Of a DNA stretch of 64,000 bases, positions 1 to 11,469 are shown in pieces; within the stretch, counting starts at the first letter, position 1; each line of letters starts with the position of its first letter. Source of the DNA: Blasia pusilla. Lineage: Eukaryota; Marchantiophyta; Marchantiopsida; Blasiales. A model generated the notes under the pieces. That model did no database searches. It worked only from the letters and a program-made list of their open reading frames with translations, and was not told where the DNA came from. Where the stretch lies: NCBI GenBank assembly GCA_050084515.1, contig CM114271.1:43586001-43650000 (forward strand), read 5' to 3'. The position numbers and the translations under genes were made by a program.

Positions 1-1634
1 TAAGCTACTTGAGGGTCACCAATCCTTGTGAGATCGTCGACATGAAGAAGATCCTCGGTAAGAGCCGTCGCCACAAAACTCGATACAAAGTCCTGGCTCC
101 CGAGTGGAACTCCCAAGACGGGAAGCCCTTCAGCAGATGTCAAAAAACCGTCGGGTAAATGAATATCCGTTGACAAGCCTAATGAAGAACAAGCCTTGCA
201 CTTTCCCACCTTCACCGCGAGGCCGACGTGTGCCAACTGTGCTGAAAAGTGCTGAAATGCAGGAACAACCAAGTCTCCAGAGCCGACAATGTGAGTATCA
301 TCTGCCAACAAAGGGAAAATGCAACTCGGGAAAGCCTCCACCATAGAAAGAACCGCTCGATAATGAGCCAAAGCAAACGCACCACCCAGGGGATCACCCT
401 GACGCGTCCCGGTAGCAGACTCCAAGACCGTGACCTCCTCCTCAAACCTACCATGGTGAAAATAGAGAGCCAAGGGGGCCCCATAAAGAGCATGCACGAA
501 GGGGATCATGCTCGTTATGGGACCCCCTGCATCTCTCAGCTCCGTGAAGATAGTTGCCCGAGACACTGAGTTAAAGGCGTTCTCCACATCAACTTGGAGA
601 ACCACCCACTCATGATGTATATCTAAACAAGCCCTCAAACCTAAGGCTACAGCCTCACAACCGGCTGGCATGGCCACTCCGAACTGGTGGAGACTCATAT
701 GTGACTGGAAAGCCTCACGAAACTGCAAAGCGATAGTGCGACTCACCAACCGCAAGAGCACCTCCCCTATGGCAATCGGACGGATCCCTCCATCCTCCTT
801 CGATAATGCCAAAAGTCGCCCCGCCCCCAATACCTGGGCTACTGTTGTTGGCACTCTCCCCTGAGCTAGGTGAGAGGCAACCTGAAGCAACTCGGAAAAG
901 CCGCTAGCAGAGTCCTCGGAGGGAAAGCAATCACGAAGGTGTTCGTACATCATACCGGACAACCCTCCAGCTGCTATCCTAGGGGAACGCCCGAGTACCC
1001 GTGCAAAGAGGGACGGGTTTAGGCATAAGGTCGTGTCAGGATGGAAGTCATGTACAAATGCTGGGATGTCAACCACTAGACGAGGGTGTAGCCTCCGGAG
1101 GGCGTCGATGGTAACAGTGGAAGGAGGAGCCATATCCATGGGGCGGAGCGCACGAGCCGCTCGCGAGTACTCCCCGACTCGCCCAAGTCTCCTACATCGT
1201 CGCAATCTGGCAGCTACAAGATCGTATGCTAGGAAAGCACGTGGAGTGCTACCTCTGGCATATGCCACAAACTCGCTCTGCAGAGACTCCCAATCACCTC
1301 CTCGGAAGCGCCGCAATCGGGCCACAACCTCTCTATGGCCAGCCTTTCCTCCTCGGGTATAGCGAAGACACCATCATGGAAGGAGAAGTAGTAGATACCA
1401 CGAGAGCTCATCCATAGGATCAAGTGCGATCCTAGATAAGGGAAGGATGAGAGATTGGCGAAGCTCATCCCGAATAGCATGGGGGATCCTATGAAACAAC
1501 CTCGGGCAGGGAAAACGGGTCTCAAAGAGACCTGTGATACAACCAAGGTAGGACCTCAACCACTCCCATGCCTCGGGAGGGGGCGATGATGCATGAAGCA
1601 CCGGTGAGCATCCATGATCGACTAGAGGAACCAC
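1..1634 (-). pseudogene. LINE-type (non-LTR) reverse transcriptase, cut by the window edge
   Basis: Read on the minus strand, one frame runs from about 1634 to base 1 with a single in-frame TGA near 1376. The order of motifs is that of a LINE reverse transcriptase: SGMMYEHLRD (about 925-960), a fingers motif LLALSKEDGGIRPI (about 770-825), the catalytic-aspartate motif LQVDVENAFNSVS (about 555-600), GTRQGDPLGG (about 375-405), and the catalytic loop LLADDTHIVG (about 285-310) with both aspartates present. It would copy its own RNA at a nicked target site. The single TGA may be a CGA decayed by C-to-T change. The C-terminal part and the 3' tail lie beyond the window start. The N-terminal endonuclease is not recognisable upstream, so this is probably a 5'-truncated copy. 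The family assignment is firm, the subfamily is not. Confidence 0.85.
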
Positions 1635-1640
1635 CCATCC

Positions 1641-1678
1641 GATTTTATCAAAGTTAGGAAATAAACTTTGATAAAATC
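1641..1678. repeat. 15-bp perfect inverted repeat, 8-nt loop
   Basis: Arms 1641-1655 and 1664-1678 are exact reverse complements (GATTTTATCAAAGTT) around an 8-base loop. It lies just outside the 5' side of the LINE reverse transcriptase frame. Role unknown; it could be a small foldback insertion or part of the LINE 5' region. Confidence 0.8.
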
Positions 1679-1787
1679 ACTCATTCAGGAATTCGGAACC
1701 ATTTAGTTGTGAAATCAACAACATGAGTTGTCTTGGAAACATTCAAAGCATTACAACAAAACGAGACAACAAAGAGGACCCTAATAC

Positions 1788-2192
1788 CTACATGAGAAAC
1801 CCTAAAACGACAAAATCTACAAAACAAAATAAAATGAAAAATACTTCACTAGAAGATTGACACAACGGATCAAAACGTAGAGGAAGTCGGTATCTCCGTT
1901 TTAATATAACACACGACCCCCCTCCATCCTCCATCCCACCATCAATCTCCTTCCCATCCCCGCCGCCATCCCGTGGAGCTCTGCCGCGCCCTCCCGTAGA
2001 GCTCCGCCGCCGCCGACCCTCTTCTATCCTCTCGTCCCGGCGGCGCCATTGCTCGCGCCCGTCCCCCTGGGACCTCGTCCCCCCTTTGCGGGCGGGAACG
2101 GAGACTCGGTTCCCTCCGTGATCGGGAACCGAGTTTCTTAGCAAACTGAACTGGAAAAAGCTTCTTTGATACACCGGGAGGGGATAAAACAA
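1788..2192. other. GC-rich low-complexity stretch with an 11-bp hairpin
   Basis: Bases 1920-2110 are GC-rich and rich in CCGCCG-type repeats. The minus-strand open frame here is Arg/Gly/Glu-rich low complexity and not convincing as a gene. At 2104-2134 there is a perfect 11-bp stem (ACTCGGTTCCC / GGGAACCGAGT) with a 9-base loop. The rest of 1680-2200 shows nothing recognisable. Confidence 0.5.
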
Positions 2193-2199
2193 TTGTGTA

Positions 2200-2219
2200 T
2201 CTATATTTTAATGGGCGAT
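2200..2219 (+). repeat. possible Helitron 5' terminus
   Basis: The sequence A|TCTATATTTTAATGGGCGA resembles the 5' ends of other Helitrons in this window (TCTATATTATTATGGGAGAG). A matching plus-strand 3' end could be the hairpin plus CTAG at 2431-2455, but the base after that CTAG is A rather than the expected T. It is a weak candidate for a roughly 250-bp non-autonomous copy. Confidence 0.3.
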
Positions 2220-2430
2220 CTTACATGTGAATATAAAAAAATCGTGGGCTAAAAGAGCACCGTCTTTGAATTTTGTTCTTTGAATCCGATTAAATGGGTG
2301 GAAGAACTAATTTGAATGGAAGAGAAACCTGAGAAAGTAATGAGTAAACACTTGTGGAAGACGTGTGGTTAATTTAGGTGGAAAGGGAAAAAAATATTAT
2401 AAATATTGTTATTAATAAATACTAGTAGAC

Positions 2431-2452
2431 CGGTGTCGTGCGATGCACCGGG
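2431..2452 (-). repeat. Helitron A 3' terminal hairpin
   Basis: On the minus strand CCGGTG and CACCGG pair around a 10-base loop, ending 5 bases before the terminal CTAG (2425-2422). The Helitron 3' hairpin acts as the rolling-circle replication terminator. Related hairpins with the core GTGCATCGCAC recur at 23867, 24067, 24257 and 48564. Confidence 0.8.
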
Positions 2453-2502
2453 CTAGAGTTATGGAGAGAATGTGATATCTTTTGAATATAGAAAAAAAGT
2501 TA

Positions 2503-5500
2503 TCATGTCAAAATTTCTTTATAAACTACATTAGGCGTGAATACATTTTTGGTTTTGAGAGAAGCATCACTTCCCAACAGTATTCTAATGGAAGACTTAG
2601 AACTCACTCTTGATAAGGCAACGTAGAGTTGTCCATGTGAAAAAACACCAGTCGGAAGATAGAGACTGACATTGTGCAGATTTTGGCCTTGGGATTTATT
2701 GATAGTCATAGCAAAAGCCGGCCGAACGGGGAATTGAAATCTTCGTAAATCAAATTGTAAAGCAGAGTCCGATGCAATTAAAGGGATACGTGGAAAAAAA
2801 ATTGATCCCCAATATTCTTCCCAATCATGATCTCAGCCTCAATAATTGTTCTAGAGAGACCACGAACAACCAATCGAGTTCCATTTTCTTGTCCCTTGAA
2901 ACCATTTATATTCCGCAGAAGCATGATGGGAGCACCAAGTTTCAAGATAAGACGATGTGGAGGGAGACCTGAAGGGAGACATGTATTCAAGAATTATGTA
3001 GAATAGACATGACTCATACCTTCATCAGGGATAGAGTCATGACTTAGAAATGTGCATTCCTAAAGCAAACATACATGTATGAATGTTAGTAAGTTAAAGA
3101 AGGAATTTGGAAGAAATATGAAATAATTGAATGAAAGAAAGAAAATGTAGTTTTGCTTAGATATTACCTCTCCATTGCATCGAGCCGTAACTTGACCATT
3201 AATGTCATCAACATGTATGTTTCGTGGAGTCAAAATAGTAGTATCCCTTAGGAAATCGATATCATGAAACCTTTGCGTGTCATTCCTATATATTGTGTTA
3301 ATTAGATCAAAAATATTGTGTGTATCACATACCATATCGCATGGTAGTTGAATGATATCTTCTCCTAAATGAGGATGATGTGGAACACGACCTTCTCCCA
3401 GTTTCAACAACCAATAAGCGAATGCAATTTGGTCCTGTTGCGTGGCAGCTTGGAGTAATTGCACTCTCATATTAGTTGTAAGTTTGAAGACTTTTACATG
3501 AGGCTATAAGTAGGATCTCTTTAGGGTTTCTTGAATAATTTGTGCTCCTTGACCACGACGAACAACAGGAAGAACTTGGAAAAAATCACCACCAAAAATG
3601 ATTAGTTTTCCTCCAAAAGGTATGAAACTCCCCCCATAGTATCTTGAAGAGTACAATTCACAGCCTCAAAAGTATGATGATGAGCCATAGGTGCCCCGTC
3701 CCAGATGATAAGCGATGCCTTTTGAATAAGACACGCCTCCTCACTATTGATGGTTATTCTACATGTGGAGGTCTCATCAAGATTTAGAGGAATCTTGAAG
3801 CGTGAGTGAGTTGTAAGGCCACCCTGCAATAATAAAGCCGCAATTCTAGACGATGCAACAGCCAAAGCTAAACCTCCCTTAGAAGGTACACTGGCAAGAA
3901 GAAGATTATACAAAAAGGTCTTTCCCGTTCCACCAGGGCCATCCAAAGAAGAATAACTTGGGAGTGGGTGAAGCACAATTTTCAATATTTAGGAGCTCTT
4001 GATGTACAATATCCCAAACAATCCGTTGGCCTTCATTTAATCCAGCCTATCCAAGAAGAACTTCGTGAAATAAATTTTCTTGGTCATACAAGCGCTCCTC
4101 TTCTTCAAATCGCGATGGCATAATTGGGTCACAATGGAATATGGATTGGGGCATGTCAGGAAATGTAGAAATGTGCTTTCCTTGATCTTGTAAGTGATAA
4201 TGCACTTCTAATAAGGCAATATTAATGACATTCGCATTCAATGGGAGATCAAGAATTCCTGTTTTCTGCAAAGAAATGAAGGAAACAAACGAGCCAATAC
4301 AAAGTAAAGAATACATACAAAGTAAAGAAAACCTTGAATAAAATTGAAATATTGTGTGAGTAACCTCACGTTGTTTCCATAAGATATCCTCAGTCAATGG
4401 AACCATGAATTGTTCCCATAGTGATGCCGGTCGAGTTGGAGTGTTATAGGCTAAAATGACACTGAATAGTTGACGAAGTGAGGAGCCGACACGGATCTCA
4501 GAAGCCTCTTGCAAGCAAGAGAAAACCTCCCTATTATCCTCTAGGAGCCCTAACTGAATTGCAGCCTCCTTAAAAGTTGGATATAACACTCCATCAATAG
4601 TTCTAACATCTTCATAGCAAGTTGAACCTCAAACATGATGTAAGAGAAATCGTAGCCAATGTCGTTCTCCTTCTCCTATACAAACATAGAATTTGAAATA
4701 TGAGGTTGAGTAGATGATTTTGGCTACATCAGGTAGAGGAGATAATGAAGCAAAAGGAAAAGATGATATTTACCCGGGTGAGTTAGATACAATCGCCTGA
4801 TAGGTTGGCCTCAACCGTTACGCGCACAAACTCGACGTTTCCATGTTTTATTCCTCCAAGAATAGAAAGAGGGAAATTGAAGATATAAGTATCCTTGAGC
4901 CAAAGGATCCAAATGATTTGTTGCAAACCATTGTGTAAGGGTGGGTCTCTATGTTTGTGGCAAGGACCTCTGCAGGGGCGTGATGCTCACAATAGTATAC
5001 CATTTGTGCATTAGGAAGGTGCACAACCATTCTCACAATACTTGGTATCTCCTTGTGCAAAGTAAATTTGAATAGTCTCCAACATGCTTCAAAAGAAGAT
5101 ATATATCTAAAATGACATTGCAAGAAAAAAATTAGCTTATGATGATACAGAGTACAAGACCAAAGTGTAGAAGAATTAGAAACACGATAAAGCATAGGTT
5201 ACCTTGCATCAAGGTATGTTATAGTCTCATCGATAAGCAATTCGTTTCCTTCCATATTTGTGTCCTTAGAAACCCCAAAGGAAACAACATCATATCCTTT
5301 GTAGACATATTTGTAGAAGTATTTGACAACGGAGACGGTATTGGTGATCTCCAAATTAATGTGGCAATCAAAGAGCGTACAGAGGAGAGGATTGTATGGC
5401 ACAACCCATCGATTATCCAGAACTTTATCTTGTATTATTATTTTGGCACCATTGTCCAACCTAATACACAATCCCAAGCAAAAATGTATTAGCACAACAT

Positions 5501-8443
5501 ATTACTTGGAAGTAATGTAAAAGTATGCATGAAAATCAAAATATAGTCGTTGTAAATACCTTCAGTACATCGGATATCCATCTTCAATCTCTGTAGTCAT
5601 GCTTGCCAAAGGCTTTGGATATTCTTTAGTGCATTTCTTCGTCACTTTATCTATGCATGGCGCATGTGGATTTATATGCCCACGTGTGCCATGCAACATA
5701 CAATTAGACACATTAGAATAGAGCCTTGGATGAATGACCGGATTCGGGATTCCTGCTGATATGAGTGCATCAAAATCAGCTATTATACGTGGTTTGTCTT
5801 CCGCAGCAACAATAACCAAAACATGCACATATGGCAATCCCCTCTTTTGGAACTCCACCACATGAATGCATCCAACTACTTTGCCCAAAATATGCTTCTT
5901 CAAGATAAGATTCAATAATTCCTCTTTTTTTTTTTTTTTTCAAAGACTCGGGCGTCCAAATCAGGTCGATCACCACCACTCTGACCAAGAAATAGAGTTG
6001 ATGTTATTTCCTCCCATTTCACACTACAGGTCATGGTCAAGAAGTAGTCAAGCTCCAAAGTGTCGAACAATTGCCATAGCATCTTGATACAATCGTTGCA
6101 TATGACTTGGACCTCTGCTGAATGAAGATGGCAATATTACTCGCCGACCAAATGTCCTTCCATCACCATCATTCCTAAACATAGCATCCTTCATGCCTTG
6201 ATATAGCTCGGCACACAACTCCTTTTGATTTAAACGTTGCATCTCCACAATAACCGTTGCATCTCAACAGTTGCATGTACATCCATCATGTACTCTTGGG
6301 ACAATCGACCAAAGCGTAGTAATCAATTTCCATCTTCAGCAGGATATCTGGTTTGAAGGCGAAATGATACAAATTACAATGCAGTCACAATCTTCCCAAT
6401 GCGGCCTCCAACCTCCTCATTACAATCTAAAGAATTTTGATCTTCTTGTAGTAGTTCATTATTGGTGTGATTATCCGATTAGGGGTAATCTCGAGTAGAG
6501 TTGGAAACACTCTTGCAAGGACTCCTAAGATGCCAACTAGCCTCCCCAAAGGGAAATAAGAGGACAAAATGAAGAGGGATGTAAGCTTCATTCAAATCAG
6601 ATATACGCCGTACTTCTCCTCCATGTAATTGTATAAGAATATCACGCTTCTCTATTCCTTGTGTCTCATCACCACGAAGTATTGTAGCAACCTCAGAAGC
6701 AAGAGGCAAAGTGTACCTTTTTGCTTGGAGACTCGCTTTCTTGCCTTCATCAATATAGTCAAATTTGGACATGTCGCATCATGCGAGATTCGTCGGAATC
6801 TTTGAACATATGAATTGTGGTCATGTAACATTTTTTGTAGACCTCTAAGGATCTCTGGACGTAGTTCATCATCCATTACCCTACTCCGATATTGGAGCTC
6901 ATACTTAGTATCATGAATATAAATTTGCATAAATTGAGGGCACTAACTATGTTCAGGATGAAGAGAGCCAATTGAATGGTAAATGCCACCTTGAATTCTG
7001 AAATATCCAATCCCCCCAAATTTTTGGGCAACATGCACTCCAGTTGATGCCAATTGAAAAGTTGAATTATATGGTTGAGTATGACGCTGAAAGTGCATAC
7101 TTTCAAGCCAAACTTCAGAGATCAATGATTGCAAGAAAGGAGGACATGGCTTAAGGAAGGGTGGTTGAATTTGCCCATGCTCACAACATGTGCGGAAAGG
7201 AGAGTTTTTGAACCGTGTGTTCTTGACCCTTTCACATTTCCAATGCATAGCGTTGCAAGACGAACATACATCTGCCATAAACCCAAATGTATAACAAGCG
7301 TTGATGGAATGCACCTTCTCTCCAAGACCAAGATTGTAGATTTCCTTTTCTTGGAAGTTCCGGTTTCTTGCAATATTCCTAGATGTAGTCTGCTTTGGCA
7401 TTCTTGAAGTGTAGGTTGTAGTGGTAGGTGGCACCACTTCTTTGACTGTAGCGGTAGGAAACGATGTAGTAGGAGTATGAGGCATAGTAACATCATTGCA
7501 TACTTCAACATGCATTGGAGAAGGCAAAGGAGTTCCTAATGGAACAATGCCAATAGAATAAGCCATAGAATAAGATATATCCTGTGCAATTTCAACCCTA
7601 AAGAAAAAGACATAGATCGAGTTAGGACAATGATTAGAAAGAATGGGAAAAAAGAGGAAGATAGTAATGGTTAATGGAGAAATGAGCATACCTGAGTTCT
7701 TGTGGAATTGGATTAATAGATGTTGCAATATTCGTACTTGTGAGAGAAGGAACAATAGGATCATGAAGGTTTTGTAAAGCACGTCGCTTTCTTTTATAAT
7801 TTCGTTGGTAATCTTTTTCCTTTTGTTTTTTCATGGCTAAATTTGCAACACGTAGAGAACGTTTCCATTGTTATGCAACACCAAAAGGAGCCTTACAAAC
7901 ATCACGTATATCAATAGGGTTTGAAGGAATTGGAAGTCTGCAAGAATATACATAAATAAAAGAAAAAAAAAACACAAATTCTAACTAATAAATAAATAAT
8001 TCTGAATAAATAAATTAATAAGTAAAAGGAAGAAACGAATGGGAAGAAGCATATGTGAGAGATGGAATAATTGGTGAGACATATTGCAATCTAAGTGCAC
8101 GCCTTCTTCTTTGCGCCTTGCCTCGAAGAACCTTTCGAATATCTCGTATGTCTTCAGGGTGTGAAGGAATTGGTAGTCTAAAAAGAAAAACATGTAAAAA
8201 GGACGCATAACAAAGGTAGATAATCAAAGCCTTCCAAAGAAAGCAAGTAGAAAAGCATATATTTTTAGCCAAAGTAGAACATACGTGAGAGAGGGAACAA
8301 TTGGTGCACTTGGTTGTAATTAAAATGCATACCATCTTCTTTGAGCAATAGCACGTTTCTCCTTCCTTGAAAGAGTTATAATCGTTGCATTCGATACTAT
8401 ATTCGTAATGTCGCGTAATGGTTGTCGTGTTGCATCCTCCATA
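2503..8443 (-). pseudogene. Helitron A RepHel (replication initiator + Pif1-type helicase), degenerate
   Basis: The protein lines up exon by exon with the better-preserved copy at 41601-48443. The first exon starts at an ATG near 8443 and contains RDITNIV (the other copy has ADITNVV). Repeated small exons follow (LPIPSHPEDIRDI..., LPIPSNPIDIRDV...), then a zinc-finger-like Cys/His region (7200-7300) and the Helitron Rep domain. In the Rep HUH motif the first His is lost (LPYVHV at about 5825, against LPHVHI in copy B). The tyrosine motif YFYKYVYKG is at about 5300. The helicase Walker A GPGGTGKT is intact (about 3930), but Walker B reads WDGAPM instead of WDEAPM (about 3690-3705). A 16-T run at 5925-5940 shifts the frame inside a Lys-coding stretch, and there is a further one-base shift near 2800. 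The C-terminus INKSQGQ...FSHGQLYVALSR is readable at 2503-2709. Confidence 0.85.
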
Positions 8444-8903
8444 ATGCGCTTAAATGGTTGAACAATCCTGCATAATGTACAATGTCAATTTACTTTGAAG
8501 AATTAAATAAATGGACGGTTTGTAATTGAAATGAAATTTTTTTGTGCAAATTATTTGTATGAAAAAATTAAAATAAACCCATGGACGGAGAATATAAATC
8601 GTATGGAGCTCCATAGCCCATGAACGGAGCATGTGAATTGGATGGAGGGTCCTAGGTAGGTTGGAGTGAGGGAGGCGATGGACGAAAGCCATAGAGGAGC
8701 GGCTAGGATAATAGAGGCGCTAAAGCCGAAACCTAGGGAGCGGCTAGACAAAGGAGGCGTGATGTAGTGCAATGGCTATGGCAGAGAGGCGGAAGGAACC
8801 CTAAGTTTGACGCGACCTAAGAAGGCCGAATGAGGAGAGAAAGGTTGGGTGGCGGCTCTACAGGTTGCAGCAAGGAGCTCGATAGGTAGTGAGAGCCCAT
8901 GAT

Positions 8904-9046
<143 letters not shown>

Positions 9047-9150
9047 ATTTTTAGTCCCATGATTTCTTCCACATATGTGAAATTGACATCGCATCCGACA
9101 TGGCACCTTCACATCTAGATTTGGGGTTCTCACTCATGAGATTTGGTTTT

Positions 9151-9395
9151 TGTTTTTTTTTTTTTTTTTTGTGAAGGCCTGGAATTTTATCCAGATTTTT
9201 AACCTGGGAGCATAGTCAAGGCACACGAAAGGCACACAAAGCGTTCTCTCTCTCGAACATGGACCATCCATGCCCTAGGTAGGGGACGCCACGCTACAGG
9301 GTTGAGACGACCCCAGCCCAAGGGGAGAGTTGAACCCAAGACCTCTTCAAGAGGACCTTATGTTTGTTCGGCTAACCTCTTGGTCATCTCTACCG

Positions 9396-9396
<1 letters not shown>
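9151..9396 (-). mobile_element. SINE-like element (tRNA-derived head, poly(A) tail)
   Basis: On the minus strand, a box A-like TGACCAAGAGG (about 9375-9385) is followed by a box B-like GGTTCAACTC (about 9328-9340). These resemble an internal RNA polymerase III promoter of tRNA origin. The unit then runs through a unique body to a pure A18 tract (T18 at 9153-9170 on the plus strand). Length is about 245 bp, typical of plant SINEs. The head abuts the second GA microsatellite. No clear target-site duplication was seen, so the exact ends are inferred. An alternative is a tRNA-like fragment next to a chance poly(A). Confidence 0.55.

Positions 9397-9398
<2 letters not shown>

Positions 9399-9473
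<75 letters not shown>
9399..9473. repeat. (GA)37 microsatellite
   Basis: A pure GA run of about 75 bp, immediately next to the head of the SINE-like element. The open frames through it encode only Ser-Leu repeats and are not genes. Confidence 0.95.
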
Positions 9474-9474
<1 letters not shown>

Positions 9475-9504
9475 CAAGTCCGAGTGGGGGAAGTGCTCCA
9501 TGAT

Positions 9505-9815
9505 TTCTTCTAGAGAGAGAAGTGTGGGTGGGGGAAGAACTGATTCATGTTGTAGCCACGCAACCTGCTTCAAGATTTAGAGTGAGAGAAGTGCGGGTGG
9601 GGAAGAGAAAATTCACGCCGTAGTAGCCGTGCAACCTGCTTACCGATTTTCAGTGAGAGAAGTGCGGGTGGGTTGGAGCAGCTAGACGTGTAGACAGTCG
9701 TCTTGCTTGAAGGATTCGTAGAGAGAGGAGTGCAGATTCATATTGATGATGAGCTCAATGTTGTAGCCACACTTCAAGGATTCGGAGCCCCACTTCAGGG
9801 ATTCGGAGAGAGGGC
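9505..9815. repeat. degenerate tandem repeat, about 70-85 bp unit
   Basis: Phrases such as GAGAGAAGTGCGGGTGGG and GTAGCC-CGCAACCTGCTT recur at about 9515, 9588 and 9653, with a further diverged copy near 9725 and a short duplication (ACTTCAAGGATTCGGAG / ACTTCAGGGATTCGGAG) at 9770-9805. No coding potential was recognised. Confidence 0.55.
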
Positions 9816-10266
9816 CGTGTGGATGGGAGGAAGATCCTTCCCTGACTTTGCTAACATTGTGTGAGGCCAATAGCCGCATTGAGATAGGTAGAGAGAAGAG
9901 ATTGTGAGAGATAGATTGAGGCTGGAAAAATCCGGGATGACTTATTTATGGCAAGGCATGCCATTGTGGATGGTAATTTTCATGGGTCTGGTTTGATTTG
10001 GATTGAAGATTGATGGATTGAAATCATGTTCAGAGAGAGAGAGAGAGAGAGAACTTCAGAGGGCGGAACTCTTGAAGTGCAGCAGATTTTGAAAGCCTAC
10101 TTGAGGATTCGACAGGGCTTGTCCCGCATACTTCTTCCTGCTTCCACCAAGTCTGGTCCTTCATTTTCTGATTATTCTGAACAGAAATAGAAAGATTCGA
10201 GCTCCGAATTTGTTCTAGATTTTGTTAGTAACAGGGTATGCAGTAAACCGTCTCATGGGGAGCATG

Positions 10267-10298
10267 TTATACACACACTGAATTCAATGTGTGTATAA
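10267..10298. repeat. 32-bp imperfect palindrome
   Basis: TTATACACACA (10267-10277) pairs perfectly with TGTGTGTATAA (10288-10298), and the centre TGAATTCA is itself palindromic. The whole 32 bp is self-complementary apart from one symmetric mismatch pair. Similar GTGTATA phrases follow at 10310-10335. It could be a cruciform, a dimeric protein-binding site or the centre of a foldback element. Confidence 0.7.
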
Positions 10299-10610
10299 GC
10301 ACAGTTCTGTGTATACCCAAAAGAATGTGTGCACATGGAAGTGAAATCCTCAAGTAGAATGTGTCATACAATATTTACCCCATAGTAGAGAATCATAATT
10401 TTTGGACTACACAACCGAGAGTATTTTTAATGCAGATGAAAAATTATAGCAAGTAAGACTCCTTATATATTTGAAGCTAGAATAGAACAACTGGTTCACT
10501 CCAATGTATTGTACATTAGAGTAGATATCTATGCTGGTAGAACTCTTCACGCAAGAGTACAAGTTGATGAGCATTCATCAACTTCAGTGTTGTTCTAATC
10601 GACCAAGAAG

Positions 10611-11460
10611 TCAATTTGAGCAAGAATCATCTAAACTCGCAGAGGAGCTCATGTGGAAAGGATCAATCTTACAAATATCCGGCCCAAAAGTGTCTATATT
10701 TGGATGTGGGGACAAGTGAGTGAAAGTGGTCTTTGTAGATCTCTCAGAGGGCTCTTGTTTTATTGGGTAGAATTTCATTCCCTTGTTATAATGTCTGTAC
10801 TCGATGGAACCTCCGTGCAGCAATTCCAAGTCTTTTGCATTGAGAAGCACAGGAGTTGGATAGTATTCATCGTCATCTTCAAAGAACGATGTTGCATTGG
10901 CTAGATTGGAGACGAGATTCGTTGAGTAAGCACACTCTCCATCACTAGTACAACTAAAGTGATGAATCTCCTTCATAGGTGATCTCCGTGGAACTAGAGC
11001 GATTTCAAGTATTGGAGAGTGATGATTTGCACATGAAGAGTCCTTCAGTAGGTTGATGAGTTGTTCTTGGCCAATCCGCCAAGAGGGTCATTCTATACCC
11101 CTCTCCTAGGTCTGCTTGAACATTGGTGATGCTTGCACCTTGGAGATGCTCTTTCCTTTGGTAACAACAGATTTTCAAGGAATGAAGCGGGTAGTCATGA
11201 TTTGGAATAAGTGCACTTACAGGAAGTAGATTGCAGATGATAGTCGTCCTGCATTTTATTACAGTTTGAGGTAAGAAAAAACTGAAAAGAAATAAAGTTT
11301 GTAAATTGAAGGTGGATGTAAAAGATTGGAAACTTACTTGTGGATCCTTGTCTTTGGTAGAATGTTGGTATTGGAAGCAATTGAACTGTTGTATGGTCTT
11401 ACATATAAATGTAATTGTAGCTTGTCCACTGTTAGGATAGACGTTCTCTCCCAATACCAA
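10611..11460 (-). CDS. possible spliced hypothetical gene
   Basis: Two minus-strand open frames may be exons of one gene. The first starts at an ATG at 11460 and could leave through a CAAGTAAG donor near 11337, with candidate acceptors at about 11250 (TGCAG) and 11165 (CCAAAG). The open frame at 10976-10611 is acidic, with a run FFEDDDEYY and a Ser-rich C-terminus. I recognise no domain. Codon use is not obviously biased, and similar-length frames occur by chance in this AT-rich DNA. It is kept because both frames have plausible splice signals and compositional features. It could equally be a transposon remnant. Confidence 0.3.
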
Positions 11461-11469
11461 AATCTGGGA

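Larger units (their letters stand above)
2422..8460 (-). mobile_element. decayed autonomous Helitron A
   Basis: A minus-strand rolling-circle transposon carrying a RepHel gene. Its 3' end reads, on the minus strand, a hairpin (CCGGTG...CACCGG, 2431-2452) followed by TCTACTAG and then T. That is the canonical Helitron terminus: a hairpin, then CTRR, inserted before T. The last base of the element is at 2422. The 5' TC terminus was not found; coding sequence is traceable up to about 8443, so the true 5' end lies further up, possibly beyond the GA microsatellites. The coding region is broken by frameshifts and stops, and two key residues are changed, so this copy is dead. Confidence 0.85.

Noticed and set aside
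1788-2192. Minus-strand 134-codon frame
   Set aside because: Arg/Gly/Glu low complexity from a GC-rich repeat tract and a hydrophobic AT-rich tail; no domain.
2200-2455. A plus-strand mini-Helitron using the same hairpin as Helitron A
   Set aside because: The 5' end fits, but the plus-strand 3' CTAG is followed by A rather than T, and the hairpin is better explained as the minus-strand terminus of Helitron A.
9310-9396. A functional tRNA gene on the minus strand
   Set aside because: Box A- and B-like motifs are present, but no cloverleaf with paired acceptor and anticodon arms could be formed, and a poly(A) tail follows; SINE-like is the better reading.
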